DNA of 12,899 nt from an uncultured Eubacteriales bacterium (GTDB lineage Bacteria > Bacillota > Clostridia > UBA1381 > UMGS1253), in assembly GCA_900550065.1 (NCBI GenBank), contig URQR01000039.1:1-12899 (forward strand), read 5' to 3'. A program made the translations under genes and the position numbers. Shown here in pieces: positions 5,650 to 10,572 of this stretch (within the stretch, counting starts at the first letter, position 1; the number at the start of each line of letters is the position of its first letter). The notes beneath the pieces were generated by a model, which was given only the letters and a program-made list of their open reading frames with translations, made no database searches and was not told the origin of the DNA.

Positions 5650-7059
5650 CTATCTCTTGTAGTCAATTACAATCACATCTGTAACCACATCTTTTTTCGC
5701 CCGAATAAAAACAAGGTCATGGTTGTTTTCGTACGAACCCTGTAATCTGCTCGCATCCAATGGCTTAAACCGCTTTTCATTACTGCTCTGGTAAGCCTCA
5801 TATACTGATATGCGCGCCGTATCAAACTTTACTAATGCCGCGTCCGAATAATCGCCATACTCCAGATATGCAATCACGCCCTCATCCGTTAACTTCGTTT
5901 TTTGCAAGTATCCGAAATAGACCGAATCATACGCACGGCTCTCACTCGTTGAGAACTTCCAGTTCTGGCGCGCCGGAAACTTTATCAAATCGCCCGGCGT
6001 TGTAGCTTGCGGCGGTGCTTCACGGCCCGGACTGTAAACAACAAACAGCGTCCGAATACGTCCGTTCGCACGCGTATCAAACAGCAGCAAATCACCGCAC
6101 GCAATCGCTTCAAACGTCGTCTTTGCGCCGCCCACCTCTACATCTTCGGACACGATAAGAGGCTCCTGCGCCACTACGCCGCCGAAAGCATAATAGAGCG
6201 CATAACACCTCTCGCCGTCCACAGATGTCTGAGTAATATTAACCACACTGATTAAATCCTCCGCCGTTTTCGGCGTTTGCACCGGCTTTTCCGAAGGCGT
6301 TACCGTCGCAGTCGGCGTTGCAGATGGGGTAGCTGTCGGAGTAACCGATGGCGTCGGGGTCGGCGTCTGCTGCTCATAGTAGCGCTTCAGCTCTCTTGCG
6401 CGGTCTAAGAGCACAACCGCCTCCGCGCGTGTCACGTTGTCCTTCGGGCGTAGCGTCCCGTCGTCGTAGCCTTTGATTAGACCCGCTTGGTACGCTTGCT
6501 CAACAGAATAAATTAATTCTCCATTTATATCCTGATAATCATTAAAATCCCTTTCCAGATAATAACCGGTTGAGGGCCTTCCAGCTGGCATTGGTCGCGT
6601 CCTGAGGTATGCACCTTGCGACTCTTTTATCGTATTATACAGTGCGGCGGCGATTTCCTCACGCGTGGCGTTCCGTTCCGGCGCGTAATTGTTCGTATCC
6701 ATCGCCGCATACGTCTCGTCCAAAATATCAATCGAAATGGTATACTCGTCCGCCGCCATAATATATGGTGCGGCCCAATAATCACCGGCAACGTCCTGAT
6801 AAGCACTCGCTTCCTCGCTCGGCGAAAGGTCAAACGTCAGCGCAAGCATCTTCGCAAACTCCGCGCGCGTCACCGCATCATTCGGCGCAAACAAGCCGCC
6901 GCCCTTCCCTTCTATAATTCCTTCCTCACTAAACTTCTCAATTGCATCCTTTGCCCAATCGTATGCCGCGCCCACGTCGGAAAATGCCGCCGCGTATACG
7001 GGCACAAGCAGCGTAAACAGCATTGTCAGCGTCAATAAAACTGCTGTCACTTTTTTCAT
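5650..7059 (-). CDS. Secreted SLH-domain cell-surface protein with unrecognised C-terminal domain
   Basis: Exported protein anchored to the cell wall by S-layer homology repeats, which typically bind pyruvylated secondary wall polymer. Order: signal peptide (1-24, likely cut at VYA-A), SLH1 (about 26-76, with AVTRAEFAKMLA), SLH2 (about 87-143, with ATREEIAAAL; divergent, carrying an insertion around 104-125), SLH3 (about 174-223, GYDDGTLRPKDNVTRAEA), a Thr/Pro-rich linker (231-264), then about 205 residues (265-469) with no domain I recognise. That last part is beta-rich in appearance and ends in DVIVIDYKR. No catalytic motif stands out, so it may be a structural or binding module. The start is taken at ATG 7059 (469 aa) with GAGG eight bases upstream; an in-frame GTG at 7068 lies within that ribosome site. 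No convincing terminator follows. Confidence 0.9.
   Translation of the reverse strand: MKKVTAVLLTLTMLFTLLVPVYAAAFSDVGAAYDWAKDAIEKFSEEGIIEGKGGGLFAPNDAVTRAEFAKMLALTFDLSPSEEASAYQDVAGDYWAAPYIMAADEYTISIDILDETYAAMDTNNYAPERNATREEIAAALYNTIKESQGAYLRTRPMPAGRPSTGYYLERDFNDYQDINGELIYSVEQAYQAGLIKGYDDGTLRPKDNVTRAEAVVLLDRARELKRYYEQQTPTPTPSVTPTATPSATPTATVTPSEKPVQTPKTAEDLISVVNITQTSVDGERCYALYYAFGGVVAQEPLIVSEDVEVGGAKTTFEAIACGDLLLFDTRANGRIRTLFVVYSPGREAPPQATTPGDLIKFPARQNWKFSTSESRAYDSVYFGYLQKTKLTDEGVIAYLEYGDYSDAALVKFDTARISVYEAYQSSNEKRFKPLDASRLQGSYENNHDLVFIRAKKDVVTDVIVIDYKR
6268..6369 (-). repeat. Thr/Pro-rich low-complexity linker within the SLH protein
   Basis: Codons 231-264 of the SLH protein encode repeating TPT, TPS and ATPS units, with short degenerate DNA repeats of the type ACNCCNACN. 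This is a typical extended, possibly glycosylated spacer that separates wall-anchoring repeats from the distal domain. It is part of the coding sequence, not a mobile or CRISPR repeat. Confidence 0.85.
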
Positions 7060-7177
7060 ATGTATCACCTCTCTTAAAGATTTAGACGCACAAGCGCGTC
7101 CGGTTGTTCCCCGCTCTATTTCACATTAAATCACATATCTTTGCGCAGCAAAGTTCTCCTTTCTGACGTGAAATTTT

Positions 7178-8119
7178 TCACTTCAGCACTTCTCCGATTA
7201 GCCGTAAAAAGTTTCCGCCTGCAATTTTTTTGACCTGCTCCTCCGTATAATTGCGCGCCAGCAGGGCGTCTAACAGCTTATACACATCTTGTACGCCGCA
7301 CAGGTCGATAGGCGTACTGCCGATTCCGTCAAAGTCGCCGCCAAGCCCAATATGGTTCTCGCCACCGAGCGCCATAAAATGCTCAATATGGCGCACAAGG
7401 CTGCTGACTGCTGCGCGCCCGCTTTTGTCAACAAATTCCGGATAATAGTTGATTCCTGCCACGCCGCCCATATCACATAAGGCCGTAAACTGCGCATCCG
7501 TCAGGTTGCGCCGGTGCTTACACACCGCAGCCGCATTAGAATGTGACGCGATGATTGGCGCACGGCTCGTTTCGACGGTGTCCCAAAACGTCTGCTCCGA
7601 CGCATGCGACACGTCAACAATGATACCCAGCGCATTCATCTCACATACAAATGCGCGGCCATACTCCGTCAGCCCCATGCGCGGACGTTTTTCCCCTGCC
7701 CCTGCTGCAATACAGTTACTGTTGTTCCACGTCAGGGTAATGCACCGCACACCCTTGTCATAATATGCCCGCAGCTTTTCAAGGCTGTCGATATAGTCCG
7801 CGCCTTCAATTGCGAGCAACGCCGCCGTCTTTCCCTGTTCCCACGCCGCCAGAGCCTGCGCAAGGGTCACAACGGGCGCGATCTGCGCCTTGTTTTCCTC
7901 CATCTCGTCATAAAAGTGCGAAATGACCGCTTGTGCCGTCCGCTCCTGCGCTACAACACCGTCCGCCGCGTCCGTCCAGACCGCGAAAAACTGTAACCAA
8001 CTTTGATACTGCTGCATACGCGGTAAGTCAAGATGCCCCGCGCTTTGCTTTAGGCGCGTCGGCCCTTCTATCTGCGCCACTGTGTCACAGTGCGCGTCCA
8101 CAATTTGATACGGATACAT
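7178..8119 (-). CDS. Membrane dipeptidase-type peptidase, family M19
   Basis: Zinc dipeptidase of family M19 (renal dipeptidase-like), which hydrolyses dipeptides, often with D-residues at the C-terminal position. In bacteria it may serve peptide salvage or peptidoglycan-derived peptides. The binuclear metal site is complete over 313 residues: VDAHCDT (H10, D12), bridging E105 in IEGADY, DVSHASE (H172), ASHSN (H193) and GGDFDGI (D262). There is no signal peptide, so this form is probably cytosolic despite the family name. The start at 8119 has GAGGAGG seven bases upstream and overlaps the previous stop by one base (TAATG), showing coupling. It is the last gene of the QueG-like/rnhB/yraN operon. 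Substrate specificity is unknown. Confidence 0.95.
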   Translation of the reverse strand: MYPYQIVDAHCDTVAQIEGPTRLKQSAGHLDLPRMQQYQSWLQFFAVWTDAADGVVAQERTAQAVISHFYDEMEENKAQIAPVVTLAQALAAWEQGKTAALLAIEGADYIDSLEKLRAYYDKGVRCITLTWNNSNCIAAGAGEKRPRMGLTEYGRAFVCEMNALGIIVDVSHASEQTFWDTVETSRAPIIASHSNAAAVCKHRRNLTDAQFTALCDMGGVAGINYYPEFVDKSGRAAVSSLVRHIEHFMALGGENHIGLGGDFDGIGSTPIDLCGVQDVYKLLDALLARNYTEEQVKKIAGGNFLRLIGEVLK

Positions 8120-8493
8120 TACAAAACCTCCTCAAATGCGCCTTCGATATAGTCAATACAGACCGCCGTAATCGTATCGCCGTCCGGGCGGTAGAACACC
8201 TGCGCCACATCGAAGCGCACCGCCGCCTCTATCCCCGTTTCCATCAAATATTTCTGCGCCGCTAAAATCAGCTTTTTTTGCTTTGCCCGCGTAACAGCCT
8301 GTGCGGGCGTGCCGAAGCTGCTGCTTTGGCGCGCTTTCACCTCTACAAATACAATGTATTCGTCCTCGCGCGCAATGATGTCAAGCTCGCCCTCGCGGCA
8401 GGTATAGTTCGTCGCGAGTACCTGCGCGCCGCGCTTCTGCAAATCCGCACAAACCGCCCTCTCGCATAAGCGTCCCACTTGCCGTGTAGTCAT
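8119..8493 (-). CDS. YraN-like (UPF0102) predicted nuclease
   Basis: Small protein of the YraN/UPF0102 family, which has a restriction-endonuclease/Holliday-resolvase-like fold and is often placed beside rnhB. Its cellular role is not settled. The 124 residues carry the family core: GRLCERAV (7-14), N29 then REGELDII (33-40; E36, D38) and FVEVKAR (49-55; E51, K53). Together these form a PD-(D/E)xK-type active site, followed by the usual Lys/Ala-rich helix (KQKKLILAAQKYL). The start is set at ATG 8493 because AAGGAG lies eight bases upstream and the ATG overlaps the rnhB stop as ATGA. A longer in-frame reading to 8541 would add 16 residues inside rnhB without family character. Confidence 0.92.
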   Translation of the reverse strand: MTTRQVGRLCERAVCADLQKRGAQVLATNYTCREGELDIIAREDEYIVFVEVKARQSSSFGTPAQAVTRAKQKKLILAAQKYLMETGIEAAVRFDVAQVFYRPDGDTITAVCIDYIEGAFEEVL

Positions 8494-9116
8494 CGCACAT
8501 ACTCCTTCACGCCGCGAAACGTCTTCCGGTGAATCGGGCATGGGCCGTATTTCGCAATCAATTCCCGATGCCGCGCCGTACCGTATGCCTTATGCTTTTC
8601 AAATTCATAGAGCGGATACAGCTCCGCCATCTGACGCATGTACCGATCCCGGCTCACCTTCGCCAGCACAGATGCCGCCGCAATCGACTGTGATAAATCG
8701 TCGCCGCCTACAATCGTCTGATATGTAAAATCGTCAAAGCCCTTGATACGGTTCCCGTCAATCAATACAAAGTCGGGCCGCACTGCGAGCGCGTCTACTG
8801 CGCCGCGCATAGCTTCAAACGTCGCCTCCAAAATATTTATCTCGTCGATACGTACGCTGTCAACCGCATAAATCCCATACGCCACAGCCCGCTCTACAAT
8901 CTCGTCAAAGAGCGCCTCGCGCTTTTTTTCACTCAGTTTTTTCGAGTCGCGCAGGCCGTCAATCCGGCACCCCTGCGGCAAAATGACCGCCGCGGCGTAC
9001 ACGCTGCCCGCCAATGGGCCGCGCCCGGCCTCGTCGATACCAGCAATCGCCGTATATCCCTCCGCCCAAAGGGTATTTTCATATAATAATAAATCCTTTT
9101 CCTCCTGCTTCACCAT
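8490..9116 (-). CDS. rnhB: Ribonuclease HII
   Basis: Endonuclease that cuts the RNA strand of RNA-DNA hybrids and initiates removal of single ribonucleotides misincorporated into DNA; cytosolic and metal dependent. Of 208 residues, the diagnostic GIDEAGRGPLAG (26-37) gives catalytic D28 and E29. D120 (FVLIDGN) and D157 (KVSRDRYM) complete the four-carboxylate site. RDSKKLSEKKRE (56-67) and SIAAASVLAKV (144-154) are also typical, as is the C-terminal YGPCPIHRKTF. The start ATG at 9116 has AAGGAG eight bases upstream and overlaps the end of the QueG-like gene by seven bases. The rnhB-yraN order is widely conserved in bacteria, which supports both calls. Confidence 0.97.
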   Translation of the reverse strand: MVKQEEKDLLLYENTLWAEGYTAIAGIDEAGRGPLAGSVYAAAVILPQGCRIDGLRDSKKLSEKKREALFDEIVERAVAYGIYAVDSVRIDEINILEATFEAMRGAVDALAVRPDFVLIDGNRIKGFDDFTYQTIVGGDDLSQSIAAASVLAKVSRDRYMRQMAELYPLYEFEKHKAYGTARHRELIAKYGPCPIHRKTFRGVKEYVR

Positions 9117-9811
9117 AGCGTACTCTCCTTTTCACCCCGATACGGGCATACCCGCATACAGATTCCGCACACCGCGCCGCGCCCGATATGCTGAAATTTT
9201 TCCTTCATATATGTACTGCACGCCTGCGCGTCAATGATATCCGTGCGCGCCAGTCCGTCGCGGTATACGCTCCCAACCAGCGCCATCGCGGGGCAGCTTT
9301 TGACGCACAGCATACAGCTTTTGCATACGTCTCTGCGCGCCGTCTCCTGCGCACAGGCGAGCGGCAGGTCGGTCAAAACCGTCCCAAGCCGGACGCGCGG
9401 CCCATAGCGATAGGACAAAAACAACGCGCTTTTCCCCACCGTACCAAGCCCCGCCGCGCATGCTGCCGCCTTATGGCTGATGAGCGCACTGAAGGGTGTT
9501 TCCTTAGACGGAATCGACTGCGACGCGGCGACCGGCAAATAGCGGTAACCGAGCGATTCAATCAGCAAACCCGTTTGCAGAATTGCCTGGTCGATAAACG
9601 CGTTCACAGTACGGTAGTGCTGAAAATACGCAAATGTGGGCGCACCGTCGATTTCGTCGACCACGTAGTCCGACAGCTTTACCACAATGCTGACCGCATA
9701 GGGTAGCTCTCGGGCGCGCACCGGGTCAATCCGCTCTATTTTTGCAAAGCCGACATCGCTGACGCCCAGCCTTTTCAGTTTTTCTTCTATCACCGAATTA
9801 TAGTGTTCCAT
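9110..9811 (-). CDS. QueG-like double [4Fe-4S] cluster protein
   Basis: Iron-sulfur protein related to the C-terminal half of epoxyqueuosine reductase (QueG) and reductive dehalogenases; likely cytosolic and redox active. Of 233 residues, eight cysteines form two [4Fe-4S] sites: C163-x2-C166-x2-C169-x3-C173P, then C198, and C215-x2-C218-x3-C222P. A cobalamin/QueG-like core, SHKAAACAAGLGTVGKSAL, stands at about 112-130. True QueG is usually over 300 residues and has a catalytic Asp just before this core (D-x-x-P-x-x-E segment). Here that place reads SIPSKETPF, so it is probably a paralog with another substrate. Start at ATG 9811: GGGGG is six bases upstream; a longer reading to 9853 adds only a basic, unlikely leader. 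First gene of its operon, overlapping rnhB. Confidence 0.87.
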   Translation of the reverse strand: MEHYNSVIEEKLKRLGVSDVGFAKIERIDPVRARELPYAVSIVVKLSDYVVDEIDGAPTFAYFQHYRTVNAFIDQAILQTGLLIESLGYRYLPVAASQSIPSKETPFSALISHKAAACAAGLGTVGKSALFLSYRYGPRVRLGTVLTDLPLACAQETARRDVCKSCMLCVKSCPAMALVGSVYRDGLARTDIIDAQACSTYMKEKFQHIGRGAVCGICMRVCPYRGEKESTLW

Positions 9812-9883
9812 CCCTGTCCCCCGTTTTTGTCTGCAACTTCTTTCGGCGCGCAAGCGTGCCGTTGTAAAAGAAACGTCATTAAA

Positions 9884-9892
9884 ATTATACCA
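9884..9892 (-). promoter_or_regulatory. Extended -10 promoter of the QueG-like/rnhB/yraN/M19 operon
   Basis: On the minus strand TGGTATAAT, a consensus extended -10, with no good -35 at 16-18 bases. The start would lie near 9877, about 66 bases before the ATG at 9811. It points away from the plus-strand -10 at 9934. Confidence 0.55.
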
Positions 9893-9930
9893 TAAAAAAA
9901 TATTTTCCGCTACAAAAAGCGTGCGTCCTA

Positions 9931-9939
9931 TGTTATAAT
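9931..9939 (+). promoter_or_regulatory. Extended -10 promoter of the DUF4364/phosphodiester glycosidase pair
   Basis: TGTTATAAT on the plus strand, an extended -10 with no clear -35. The predicted start near 9946 would leave a leader of about 48 bases before the ATG at 9994. It is back to back with the minus-strand promoter at 9884-9892. Confidence 0.55.
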
Positions 9940-9993
9940 TGTATTATGCACATTTTACAATTGTATGTCACAGGCAAAAGGGGCTGCTTATCT

Positions 9994-10545
9994 ATGAAAC
10001 ATTTTTATAAAATCACCGACCCGTTTGAAATTCGGGTCACTGTGCTCTATACGCTCTCTAAGGCGCAGCGCGCGCTGACCGCGTACGAGATTTCACATAT
10101 TATTTTGGGAAGTGCGCAGATTGAATTTTTCGACATCCATGACGCGCTCTCCTTCCTAACGGAGGCAAAGGAAATCTCTCCGTTCCGCAGTATGGAAGAC
10201 AAGACCCTCTATTCGCTGACCGAGTCGGGCGCGGCAGCGGCAAAAAGTTTTGCGCCGCAGGTTCCGCTTGAGGTACAGGAGTATATTGACGACTGTATCG
10301 CCGCTCTATTCGATGAGCAGAAAAAACGCAACGCGCTCGTCGCGCAGAGCATCCCGGTCAGCTTCGACGATTTTGCGGCGCATTTGGAGCTGAAGGACGA
10401 CACGTTGTCTCTGCTGTCCATGACGGTATATGCAAAAGACGAAGACTTAGCAAAAAAGATGTGTAAAAATTTTCGGAACAATACGGCAAAAATCTATGAC
10501 ACGCTGATTAGCCTGCTGACAAGCGACACGGCAGACGATGCGTGA
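9994..10545 (+). CDS. DUF4364 family winged-helix protein
   Basis: Protein of the DUF4364 family, found mainly in Clostridia and of unknown function. The N-terminal part (about 10-82) reads as a winged helix: helices around EIRVTVLYTLSKA and TAYEISHIIL, then a recognition-like helix (DIHDALSFLTEAKE) and a wing (DKTLYSLTESG). A long helix (about 90-112) and an alpha/beta tail follow. This suggests DNA binding or a degenerate regulator, but no target is known. Length is 183 residues, normal for the family. I chose the ATG at 9994 with AAAAGGGG ten bases upstream. A longer in-frame ATG at 9946 coincides with the predicted transcription start and adds 16 residues with no family match. The next gene begins 27 bases after the stop, so the two are probably one operon. 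Confidence 0.85.
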   Translation: MKHFYKITDPFEIRVTVLYTLSKAQRALTAYEISHIILGSAQIEFFDIHDALSFLTEAKEISPFRSMEDKTLYSLTESGAAAAKSFAPQVPLEVQEYIDDCIAALFDEQKKRNALVAQSIPVSFDDFAAHLELKDDTLSLLSMTVYAKDEDLAKKMCKNFRNNTAKIYDTLISLLTSDTADDA

Positions 10546-10572
10546 CAAATCCCACAGGCGAGGTAAATTCCT

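Noticed and set aside
6268..6369. Short tandem repeats resembling a CRISPR or microsatellite
   Set aside because: The repeat is in frame and encodes a Thr/Pro linker; there are no uniform repeats with unique spacers.
6616..7038. Plus-strand open frame of 140 codons opposite the SLH gene
   Set aside because: Strongly Arg-rich translation, antisense to clear SLH repeats and signal peptide.
7164..7183. Hairpin GTGAAA-TT-TTTCAC at the end of the M19 dipeptidase gene as terminator
   Set aside because: The stem is short, has a two-base loop and overlaps the stop codon, and no T tract follows on the minus strand.
9188..9706. Plus-strand open frame of 172 codons opposite the QueG-like gene
   Set aside because: Arg-rich, low-hydrophobic translation typical of antisense frames in GC-biased genes; the opposite strand has all eight cluster cysteines.
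9946..9993. Upstream in-frame ATG for the DUF4364 gene, possibly a leaderless start
   Set aside because: It coincides with the predicted transcription start, but the added residues do not fit the family and a ribosome site serves the ATG at 9994 instead.
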